7,781 nucleotides of DNA from Candidatus Latescibacterota bacterium. Lineage in GTDB: Bacteria; Latescibacterota; 4484-107. Below are positions 1-6,108 of this stretch, piece by piece. How positions within the stretch are numbered: position 1 is the first letter of the stretch; each line of letters starts with the position of its first letter. A model generated the notes under the pieces. It ran no database searches. It was not told the DNA's origin and worked only from the letters and a program-made list of their open reading frames with translations. The stretch spans positions 1 to 7,781 of the forward strand of contig JAUWMS010000098.1 of the NCBI GenBank assembly GCA_030613045.1, in the 5' to 3' direction. The translations under genes and the position numbers were made by a program.

Positions 1-317
1 ACGATCTCAATCCCCACCACGTCGAAACGAATATCCGCCTCCTCGATCTGTTGCGCGAAGAGATACGCTTGGGCCACCTTGACGATCTGACGTTGCTTCG
101 CCTCGGTCACCCACATCTCAGGAGGCCCGAAAGCCGCTGTCTTTCCCGTCTTCACCTCCACAAAAATCAGCGTGTCCCCATGTTGGGCGATCAAATCCAA
201 CTCGCCGCTCGCGTCTCGCCAATTTCGTTCGAGGATCCGATATCCCTTCTCCTCCAGAAATCGGGCCGCAAGCGCTTCCCCCTCTCCACCGACGCGCTTC
301 CGGCGTCCGGACGTCAT
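1..317 (-). CDS. yraN: YraN/UPF0102 family nuclease-like protein, C-terminus cut by window edge
   Basis: A small protein of the YraN (UPF0102) family, which has a PD-(D/E)xK restriction-endonuclease-like fold; its cellular role is poorly known. Numbered from the ATG at 317, 105 residues are visible, and the family is usually about 120 long, so only a short tail is missing. Visible landmarks are GEGEALAARFLEEKGYRILERNWR (abbreviated: GEGEA at 11-15, LERNWR at 29-34), GELDLI at 38-43 with candidate metal ligand D41, and FVEVK at 52-56 with E54 and K56, the typical E-x-K of the fold. No good Shine-Dalgarno precedes the ATG at 317, nor a second in-frame ATG at 407. The frame is open upstream without a stop into the end of ribonuclease HII, where it encodes that protein's missing C-terminus. 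YraN may therefore be the C-terminal domain of a fusion rather than a free protein. The family call is firm; the start is not. Confidence -1.
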   Translation of the reverse strand, partial: MTSGRRKRVGGEGEALAARFLEEKGYRILERNWRDASGELDLIAQHGDTLIFVEVKTGKTAAFGPPEMWVTEAKQRQIVKVAQAYLFAQQIEEADIRFDVVGIEI

Positions 318-484
318 CTCGACCTGACGCTTCTGATAAATGCTCCGCAACGCGTGAAGCTCCGCCGCCGCCAGATCGTCCTTAACCCGCGCAATAGCCC
401 GTCCCATAGCCAACAGGGCATCCGCCGACTCCGCCTGTTCCAGACCCTCCCGGAAGGTGCGGAAATCCTCCGACCAGTGCGCGC

Positions 485-1255
485 TTAGATCCCCCACGAT
501 CCGGAAGGACCTCCGGTGGATGGGGCAAGGCCTACCGCCCTGAGGGCCGCAATGTGATCGGCGGTGCCGTAGCCTTTGTGCCGCGCAAACCCGTATTCAG
601 GATACGTCTTATCGTAGGCCACCATAAGGCGATCCCGCGTCACCTTCGCGATCACCGAAGCCGCCGCAATGGAGAGCGAACGCGCATCGCCATCCACGAT
701 GGCCCGTTCGGGAAAGCGGCTGCCCGGAAGATGACTGCCGTCCACCAACACACGATCCGGTTGAAGGGGCAATCCTTCTATGCTCTCGCGCATCGCCCGG
801 AGCGAGGCCCTCAGGATGTTCGTGCGGTCAATCTCCGCGTGATCCACGCTTCCTACGGATACGGCCTCGGCCTGCGAGCGGATCAAATCATAGAGGGTTT
901 CCCGCCGGCCTTTCGAGAGCTTCTTGGAATCGTCCAGACCCGGCAGAAAAACCGTTTGAGGAAGGATCACCGCCGCAGCCAGCACCGGTCCCGCCAGCGG
1001 CCCCCGTCCCGCCTCATCCACGCCGGCGATGCGGCGCACCCCCCTCTCCCAAAGCTCCCGCTCGAAATGCAGCAGTCTCGCGATCCGCTGACGCTCCCGT
1101 TTCTCCCGCAGAAGTCGCCGCCGTTCCCGTTCAGCCAACGCCCGAACCCCGGCCCGAAGGTCCTGCTCCAAAAGCGGCAGAAGCTCATCGAGCGGAACCT
1201 CCTCCCGTTCAATCAGCGAGCGAATCTGGGCGATGGTCAACTTCGAGATAGGCAC
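485..1255 (-). CDS. rnhB: Ribonuclease HII, C-terminus frameshifted
   Basis: Type 2 RNase H, which cleaves RNA in RNA/DNA hybrids and 5' of single ribonucleotides in DNA (ribonucleotide excision repair), in the cytoplasm. I chose the GTG at 1255: AGGAGG lies 10 bases upstream (1266-1271), and the protein then begins with the helical LTIAQIRSLIE extension known in Bacillus-type RNase HII. The 256-residue product has a charged helix at about 20-70, then GVDEAGRGPLAGP (78-90) with catalytic D80 and E81, DDSKKLS (108-114), VDGSHLP with D172, DGDARS with D190, IAKVTRDR (202-209) and the substrate-recognition tyrosine Y229 in HKGYG. All four DEDD ligands are present. After GLAP (242-245) the frame diverges and stops at 485. 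One added C in the C-run restores GLAPIHRRSF, the conserved family ending, and continues into YraN. The identity is certain; the last 11 residues as read are an artefact or mutation. Confidence -1.
   Translation of the reverse strand: MPISKLTIAQIRSLIEREEVPLDELLPLLEQDLRAGVRALAERERRRLLREKRERQRIARLLHFERELWERGVRRIAGVDEAGRGPLAGPVLAAAVILPQTVFLPGLDDSKKLSKGRRETLYDLIRSQAEAVSVGSVDHAEIDRTNILRASLRAMRESIEGLPLQPDRVLVDGSHLPGSRFPERAIVDGDARSLSIAAASVIAKVTRDRLMVAYDKTYPEYGFARHKGYGTADHIAALRAVGLAPSTGGPSGSWGI
522..525 (-). other. Single-base frameshift joining rnhB to the yraN frame
   Basis: On the coding strand the run is GCCCCATCC. As given it reads A-P-S-T-G-G and stops soon after. With a fifth C it reads A-P-I-H-R-R-S-F, matching the HR-x-SF ending of RNase HII. 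The restored frame has no stop before the left edge. The restored product would be RNase HII (about 1-250), a charged, probably helical linker of about 60 residues, and YraN starting near residue 314, with at least 418 residues visible. A deletion in a homopolymer suggests a read error, but mutation is not excluded. Confidence -1.
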
Positions 1256-1329
1256 GGCGTGCGCTCCTCCTTCCCTTCTGCGGAACACCCAGCACAGCAA
1301 AGCTTCAAACAAAACCTAAAAGCAATGGG

Positions 1330-1355
1330 ACACGGAGTACACGGATTTTCACGGA
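1330..1355. repeat. Three short 'cacgga' direct repeats
   Basis: ACACGGA occurs at 1330-1336 and 1339-1345, and CACGGA at 1350-1355, with spacers of 2 and 4 bases. The cluster sits in the leader between the promoter and rnhB. Similar 'acacggattttcacgga' strings are, from memory, common dispersed intergenic repeats in several bacterial phyla; I see no transposase or other mobility gene here. Confidence 0.55.
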
Positions 1356-1421
1356 TCAAACAAAGTAAGTTGGTGTGGAAATCCGAGCAATCCTTATCCT
1401 CGTCGCGCAACAATAACCTTG

Positions 1422-1484
1422 TCAAAAAAATAAAATCGCGGGACTTAGCACCCTTCGTCCGGATTTCTTGAACCGTGCAAACAA
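1422..1484 (-). CDS. Possible 20-residue leader peptide
   Basis: A TTG codon at 1484 follows AAGGAGG (1490-1496) by 5 bases and opens a 20-codon frame, MFARFKKSGRRVLSPAILFF if TTG is read as Met, ending at TGA (1422-1424). Its Shine-Dalgarno begins only a few bases after the predicted transcription start (about 1504). The peptide is basic then hydrophobic and resembles nothing I recognise. The strong ribosome site is the only support; it may be chance, or the remnant of a lost start. Confidence 0.2.
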   Translation of the reverse strand: MFARFKKSGRRVLSPAILFF

Positions 1485-1510
1485 CGGAGCCTCCTTCCAG
1501 GGACACTCCA

Positions 1511-1539
1511 AATATACACGCCATAGATTTATATGTCAA
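1511..1539 (-). promoter_or_regulatory. Near-consensus sigma-70 promoter upstream of rnhB
   Basis: On the minus strand TTGACA (1539-1534, perfect -35) is followed by exactly 17 bases and TATATT (1516-1511, five of six matches to TATAAT). The bases just upstream (1541-1554) are an A/T-rich TTTTGTTTGTTTTG tract that could act as an UP element. Transcription would begin near 1504, giving a leader of about 250 bases before the rnhB GTG at 1255. Confidence 0.75.
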
Positions 1540-1540
1540 G

Positions 1541-1592
1541 CAAAACAAACAAAAGCCGCGGCACTACATTTTTGAGATTTCCAAACAGCGGC
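1541..1592 (-). terminator. Weak candidate terminator after the C25 peptidase gene
   Basis: On the minus strand GCCGC (1592-1588) can pair with GCGGC (1559-1555), enclosing a 28-base loop, followed by the interrupted T-tract TTTTGTTTGTTTT. It lies about 60 bases past the peptidase stop, in the right place. The stem is only five pairs, the loop is long, and the T-tract may instead belong to the promoter immediately downstream. Confidence 0.3.
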
Positions 1593-1649
1593 CCAGTATT
1601 CATGCGGGTTTGTGGGCAATACACCCCCCGCAAGCGCTAAAGAAAAGCC

Positions 1650-3321
1650 TCAGCGAATGAGCACCATCTTCCTCGTCCTCATCCTTCCTTCCTCCCCAAC
1701 GCGCAACCGACAGAAATACACCCCCGAAGCCACGTCCTTCCCATTCCGATCCCGCCCATCCCAGCGCAAGGTGTATTGACCGGCTCCCTGCTCCTCGTGG
1801 ACGAGCGTTCGGACGAGACCCCCGTGGGCATCGTAAATCCTCAAAAGCACATTGCACCGATTCGGAGAGCCGATAGCGGATCGCCGTGGCCTGATTGAAG
1901 GGATTGGGCGTGTTCTGGCAAAGCTCAAACGCCTTCGGTGACGAAGTTATGGGAACAAGCTGCTCCTCCACCTCCGTTACAGGAGCCACCCGCTTTGCGG
2001 TGAACGTGACGCTCCGCTCCTCGCCCGCCTGAAGCGGCGCATCCTCCTGCTTCCATATATACAGCAATGCGAAGTTATCCGTGACCTCCGCCTTATACGC
2101 ATTCGTGCTTTCGATCCGCACGTCCTTCACCCGAAACGGCAGCAGCGCGATGGGATGCCGGTTCCCCCACTTGCTCGTGAATCCTGGTTTCCCCTCCTCG
2201 TTCATCCGGATCCGCACCGTCACCGTATCCCGCTCCCCACCGGAGGCCACCGTCACGGTCTTGTCGTAAAGCGGCGGCCCAACCGGTTCCACCCGCGCGT
2301 CCAATCCGGGATCCCCGTACAGCGCAGCCCCATCCCGGTCCGGAGGATTCGTGCCCGGCGTTTTGTTCTCCATATCGAAAAGCAGCGCCTGATTGTTCAG
2401 ATAGAAGCCCTCCGGCCAGGTAGTATGGTCCTATACGCCGGAATGCCGCCGAGTTGATAGCTGTCCCTGCCTTCGGGAATTACGTAGCCCGTATAGAGAA
2501 CCGCCCCGCCGGTGTGGATCCACGCCGGCGGCATGGAATGCTCATTCGTGATCTTCCCGATGTAGCAGTTTCCCAGACCGAAATAGATCTTGGGATTGGT
2601 CGAGATGATGTCCACATCCGGGTCCGCGTAAGGATGCCCGTACACTTGACCGAACGCGGACATAAAGAATCCCTCCCGGCCCACGTCGGGGTGATGAAGC
2701 TGCCACTTGCGCGTCTGTCCGTGCCCGCTCGTGATCATCATATCGAAGGTATTGGTGTTCAGGTGATCCACCAAAAAGGTCGTCCGGTCGGTCGGGCAGG
2801 TAAGCGTATCCATGATCGTGCCGTCGGGCATTTTGACCCACATTTTAGTATATTCGGCTTCGGAGGTGGCGATGCCTTCCTGCACATAAGGAAACCACCC
2901 TCGTCCTGAGGACGTCCCGGACAGAATCTTTCGCACCCGGAATGCCTTGGTATTCACAACTCGCAGCGCATCCTCCGCCGTATAACCGGTCACAATGCCC
3001 CAGATCGCATCCCCCATCCAGCGCTCTGGTCAGCCGATGCACCTCTCCGACGAACACATCCGTGGCCTCCAAGGGCTGGCTTACAAAAGCCACGTGCGTG
3101 GGAGCATACGCGCTCAGTCCGTCCTGCACCTCCCAAACGTCCGCGCTGTACGTGAACACCCGACCGTCGTACTTCGTCCGGAGCGCATCCGCCACCCAAG
3201 CCCATTCCGAAATCCCTCGGGTCTCCTCGCTGACCACAATGTCATAAGGACGCCCATAACTTACGCCCGCCCACAACAAACATACCGCGACAGCCAGTGC
3301 AACAAGATCACGACGTTTCAT
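1650..3321 (-). pseudogene. Secreted C25 (gingipain-like) cysteine peptidase with Por/FlgD-type C-terminal domain, three frameshifts
   Basis: Caspase-fold (clan CD) cysteine peptidase of the gingipain type, probably exported and cell-surface. The ATG at 3321 follows AGGAGG (3326-3331) by 4 bases and begins a signal peptide (KRRDL, hydrophobic stretch 6-19, SYG before about 24). Three one-base corrections give one continuous 556-residue protein: remove a G in the G-run at 3011-3015 (LDGDAIWGIVTGY), add a base within about 2418-2433 (GIPAYRDHTTWPEG), and remove a G at 1857-1858 (LSESCNVLLRIYD). In that restored numbering the likely catalytic residues are H200 in TSGHG and C252 in GLGNCYIGK. The C-terminal 90 residues, from NTPNPFN (470-476) through LRIYDAHGGLVRTL to SGVYFCRL and RKMVLIR, match Por-secretion/FlgD-Ig-like C-terminal domains, so it may be a type IX-like secretion cargo. 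As given the gene is broken; read errors are at least as likely as decay. Substrate unknown. Confidence 0.85.
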
Positions 3322-3325
3322 ACCC

Positions 3326-3331
3326 CCTCCT
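3326..3331 (-). promoter_or_regulatory. Shine-Dalgarno of the C25 peptidase gene
   Basis: AGGAGG, 4 bases before the ATG at 3321. It decides this start over an upstream in-frame GTG at 3387, whose extra 22 residues would be translated from the terminator hairpin and would mask the signal peptide. Only 3 bases separate it from the T-tract of the upstream hairpin. Confidence 0.75.
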
Positions 3332-3334
3332 GGT

Positions 3335-3373
3335 AAAAAAAAGTGCGCCATCCAAAGACAACGAACGGCGCAC
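3335..3373 (-). terminator. Strong intrinsic terminator (or attenuator) between the barrel gene and the C25 gene
   Basis: On the minus strand GTGCGCC (3373-3367) pairs perfectly with GGCGCAC (3349-3343) around a 17-base loop, followed at once by eight T (3342-3335). The hairpin begins 34 bases past the stop of the barrel gene and would end its transcript. It is unusual in ending directly beside the Shine-Dalgarno of the next gene, leaving no room for a promoter after it, so it may act as an attenuator controlling read-through. Confidence 0.8.
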
Positions 3374-3379
3374 CAATAA

Positions 3380-3404
3380 CCACTCACTAATCACCACTCA
3401 CTAA
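3380..3404. repeat. Two-copy 14-base-period direct repeat
   Basis: CCACTCACTAA occurs at 3380-3390 and again at 3394-3404, separated by TCA. It lies between the stop of the barrel gene and the terminator hairpin. It resembles short dispersed intergenic repeats ('gattagtgagtgg' type) that I recall from other genomes; no function is evident. Confidence 0.6.
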
Positions 3405-3407
3405 CGC

Positions 3408-6008
3408 CTACTCCACTCCCGCAAACACCGTCATAAAGGCCACGCTTCCCGTCTTCGTCCGCCCGTCAAAATACTGAGTCTCCGTCCGGAAGCCTACGTT
3501 GCTGGTCAACTTATACCCCATAAAGTCCGACACGTTCGACAACTGAAACGCATAGACCAGCCCCTCGAAATCGTTCGTATCCTCGAGATTGTCGCGGAAC
3601 AAGGTGCCCTGTACCCCAAGCTCCGTCCACGTCTTCCCGAACATCCCGTATTTGAGCACGAGGAACAAAATCTCCGAAAGCTCCTTTCGGTCGGTTGTTC
3701 CGGGGAATCCCTCTTTACGGAGGTACATACTTTTGAACTTGGGCTCCAACAGCAGGTTCTCCCCGAGGCTCATCCGGTAATCCGCCTTGTTGATCAGTCC
3801 CAGCAGCCGGGCGGTGTCTTCGTATCCGGCGCGCGCATCCCGCTGATGATAGAAATCGTACTTGAGTTTGTTGATGAAATGGAAGCGCTCGATTCCCGTA
3901 TAGTTAAAACTAACATACGCGGAATTCATCGTGGTATTCCGCGCCATCAGGGGATCGGAGAATCGCACCAACCCCCCCTTTACATTCGCGAGTTGCTCCC
4001 ATTGCACCAGATCGTCCGCGATATCGTCCTTCACCACCTTCGCATAGTCAAAGAGACGTAGTTTCCCCAATCCGGCGTAATCCTTCTCCAGCGTCGCCAA
4101 GCCGTAAAACGACCGGTTCTTCCGGTCCTTAGAGAGCATCCATTCGTTCATGTGCCCGATCTTCAACGTAAGGCCCCGAAGCACCTCAGCGCCTCCATAG
4201 AGGTTGTATCCCCGATGATCCCGTTTATACGGATAGTCGGCATCCTCGTCGTTCTCAAATCGGTCAACCACCGTATTGTTGTTCATATCCAGACCGAACA
4301 GATACTCCGGCGGATCCACCGAGTACTTCAGAAACGGCTCGTCGTAATCCGGCCAGAGGTTGTCGTTCTGGTTGAAATCGGATACCCCGTCGTTGTTCTC
4401 GTCCAGGCCGGGGAAAATCGCCTTCTGGGTAGTCATTCCATCATCCCAGCCCGCGCGCTGATTCGCGTTGTTACGATTCCAATCCGGATACCGGTCCTGA
4501 TCGTCGTTGTCATCCACGAACTCGAACCAATACCGCTCCCGGTTATCGTAAAACACATCGCCGTTGTCATCCGTGAGATACATCGTCGTGCTATACTCCT
4601 GATCCATATTGAAGGCCTCCCCGTACGCAAACCAGGGATACGCCAATTTGGAAACCGTCATGTAAAACGCACTGGAATACTCCGAGGCCATGGAGTGTTC
4701 GATGATCTCCGGATTCGGGTTGGGAAACCGCCGGTACCGGGCATTGATGTCATACTCCGCGCGGAGATCGAAGCCCGCGACGTCCTCCAGCTCGAACGTA
4801 ATCCCATAGATGGAATTCCCCGTAGGCAGACCGTAATCGAAGCGCACGAACCGCTGGTTGGTGGCGTCCCGCACCTCGCCCCGGGCCTTCTCCACCGGAA
4901 GATACACCGACATCCCGTTCAGATCCACCTGCACGTCGGAAGTGATATCTACGTAGTAGTCGTTGGCGAGCACCAATTCAAAACGGATGTTTTCGATCTT
5001 ACTGATGTCATACCCTTCCGCCAATAAAGGGAACTGCGTAATGTCGTATCGCAACGAGATCTGCTCCGCGCCCCGGGCCTCTAAGTTTCCAAATCGCTCT
5101 TCGCCTCCCCGGATAAGCGGAACAATGTCCACCGGCTTTCCATCTATGTAAATCTGCTGGGCGTACAGGATCGCGCCGGACTCGGGCGTCTCAGGAGAGT
5201 CGTCGCTGATCCGAATCGTGATCTCCCGCACTTTGCTCGTGTTCTGCCTCGAACTCAAATTCCCCTTCAAAGACGTATCCACGAGATCCCGCATCGCATT
5301 GCCTATCATCGCGCCCACGTACGTCACTCCCACGGTGGTGAAATCCCCCAATTGAATCACGCCCCTGAACCCGAACAGATTGGTAAAATCCGTGGTCCTC
5401 GCCGGTGCATCTCCCGGGTTGGCCAACGCCGTAGCCGGACCGCTGATGCGGGAGCCTATGATGGTAGCGGCATACTTGTCCGAAAGAAAATCCCACTGGA
5501 TCCCGCTGAACGTCGGCTTGGAAAAGGTAAGCGGGGTGAACGTGGTCCGGAGTTGTTCTCCGATGCTCATCGCCATGTAGTACTGGCCCTTGGAACTGGA
5601 GGAGATCAGGATATTGTCGAACCATTTACTGAAATAGGGGTGCTTATAAATCGAGCTTCCCAGATTCTCCGGCTGGTTCTGCTGCCAATCGTAAATCTTC
5701 CATCCTCTCGTGATATAATTGCCGTAAATATCGTAGAAACGATACCCCTCTAAGACGACATCCGTATAGCGTTTATAGAGATCCTTCGCATAGTTGCTGT
5801 ACTCCCATCCCTTCCAGCCATACATCTCACTCAATTCCTGAGGCACATACCATTTCCGCGCCACCGGATCCAGCGCGTCCATGCGGCTCTGGGGACCCAT
5901 CGGCTGGAGCGGAGCAAACCCGGTATCCAGCGCCAACACGGAGCTAAAAACCCCGAATAGGATAAACAACCCCATCAGCGTGCCAAAAACCCGCGTTGTC
6001 TTCGTCAT
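3408..6008 (-). CDS. Exported protein of unknown family, probable outer-membrane beta-barrel with acidic Ca2+-loop-like insert
   Basis: 866 residues from the ATG at 6008, preceded by a G-rich ribosome site (AAAGGGGGGG, 5 bases away). A longer reading from 6101 only adds a translated repeat (KSEIHNPKSEI) ahead of the signal peptide. MTKTTRVFGT plus a hydrophobic stretch to about residue 25 and VLA before LDTG form a clear signal peptide. Residues 60-240 are aromatic-rich; about 258-365 looks like a beta-sandwich (REITIRISDD, ISLRYDI, IRFELVL). About 478-595 is strikingly acidic, with D-x-N-x-D-G-x-x-D at 536-544, a related D-x-N-x-N-T-x-x-D at 574-582, and FENDEDADYPY at 584-594. From about 600 to the end alternating hydrophobic/polar strands suggest a barrel, ending VAFMTVFAGVE without the usual terminal aromatic residue. 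I do not recognise a named family. A role as envelope scaffold or secretion/attachment partner of its co-directional neighbours is inference. Confidence 0.85.
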   Translation of the reverse strand: MTKTTRVFGTLMGLFILFGVFSSVLALDTGFAPLQPMGPQSRMDALDPVARKWYVPQELSEMYGWKGWEYSNYAKDLYKRYTDVVLEGYRFYDIYGNYITRGWKIYDWQQNQPENLGSSIYKHPYFSKWFDNILISSSSKGQYYMAMSIGEQLRTTFTPLTFSKPTFSGIQWDFLSDKYAATIIGSRISGPATALANPGDAPARTTDFTNLFGFRGVIQLGDFTTVGVTYVGAMIGNAMRDLVDTSLKGNLSSRQNTSKVREITIRISDDSPETPESGAILYAQQIYIDGKPVDIVPLIRGGEERFGNLEARGAEQISLRYDITQFPLLAEGYDISKIENIRFELVLANDYYVDITSDVQVDLNGMSVYLPVEKARGEVRDATNQRFVRFDYGLPTGNSIYGITFELEDVAGFDLRAEYDINARYRRFPNPNPEIIEHSMASEYSSAFYMTVSKLAYPWFAYGEAFNMDQEYSTTMYLTDDNGDVFYDNRERYWFEFVDDNDDQDRYPDWNRNNANQRAGWDDGMTTQKAIFPGLDENNDGVSDFNQNDNLWPDYDEPFLKYSVDPPEYLFGLDMNNNTVVDRFENDEDADYPYKRDHRGYNLYGGAEVLRGLTLKIGHMNEWMLSKDRKNRSFYGLATLEKDYAGLGKLRLFDYAKVVKDDIADDLVQWEQLANVKGGLVRFSDPLMARNTTMNSAYVSFNYTGIERFHFINKLKYDFYHQRDARAGYEDTARLLGLINKADYRMSLGENLLLEPKFKSMYLRKEGFPGTTDRKELSEILFLVLKYGMFGKTWTELGVQGTLFRDNLEDTNDFEGLVYAFQLSNVSDFMGYKLTSNVGFRTETQYFDGRTKTGSVAFMTVFAGVE

Positions 6009-6030
6009 CCAAGCCCCCCCTTTCCGTTCT

Positions 6031-6083
6031 ATTTCGGATTTCGGATTGTGGATTTCGGATTTCAGACTGAATCCCCGAAATCC
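6031..6083. repeat. 'ccgaaatcc' interspersed repeat with 9-bp inverted copy
   Basis: Units of TTTCGGAT recur through 6031-6063, and GGATTTCGG (6050-6058) has a perfect inverted partner CCGAAATCC (6075-6083) across a 16-base spacer. It could form a hairpin in RNA on either strand, but no T-run follows, so it is not called a terminator. Translated on the minus strand it gives KSEIHNPKSEI, a string I recall as a frequent mis-annotation of this repeat type. It occupies the gap between the discoidin-protein gene and the barrel gene; no promoter is evident in that 100-base gap. Confidence 0.7.
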
Positions 6084-6108
6084 GCACCCGCCACTCACCA
6101 AACCAGCA

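Larger units (their letters stand above)
1256..1649. other. Non-coding region between rnhB and the C25 peptidase gene
   Basis: This 394-base stretch carries no convincing conserved gene. It holds the rnhB Shine-Dalgarno (AGGAGG, 1266-1271), a short 'cacgga' repeat cluster (1330-1355), a possible 20-codon leader frame (1422-1484), a near-consensus promoter (1511-1539) and a weak hairpin with a T-rich tail (1541-1592). It is more AT-rich than the flanking genes. Open frames across it translate to low-complexity cysteine- and arginine-rich strings and were not called. Confidence -1.

Noticed and set aside
522..525. Programmed ribosomal frameshifting to make the RNase HII-YraN product
   Set aside because: The site would need a -1 slip, but the sequence is a plain C-run without an X-XXY-YYZ heptamer, and similar one-base shifts affect the protease gene nearby. 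A missing base is simpler.
1398..1429. A second TTGACA (minus strand, 1425-1420) as another promoter for rnhB
   Set aside because: No acceptable -10 lies 16-18 bases downstream; the nearest GATAAG is about 21 bases away.
554..1471. A long plus-strand open frame opposite rnhB
   Set aside because: It is antisense to a well-supported RNase HII and runs on into non-coding sequence. Its product is Arg/Pro/His-rich with no recognisable motif, as expected from the complement of a GC-rich gene.
1237..1548. A 103-residue minus-strand frame across the rnhB leader
   Set aside because: Its product is Cys-rich, partly a translation of the CACGGA repeat, and its start lies upstream of the predicted promoter -10, so the transcript would not contain it.
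4152..5027. A 291-residue plus-strand frame inside the barrel gene
   Set aside because: It is antisense to the acidic, Asp/Asn-rich segment. The Ile/Val/Arg-rich product is what the complement of GAT/AAC-rich codons gives, with no start signal or domain.
6050..6083. The 9-bp inverted repeat as a terminator for the discoidin-protein gene
   Set aside because: The stem is only moderately GC-rich and no T-run follows on either strand; it is better explained as part of the dispersed repeat.
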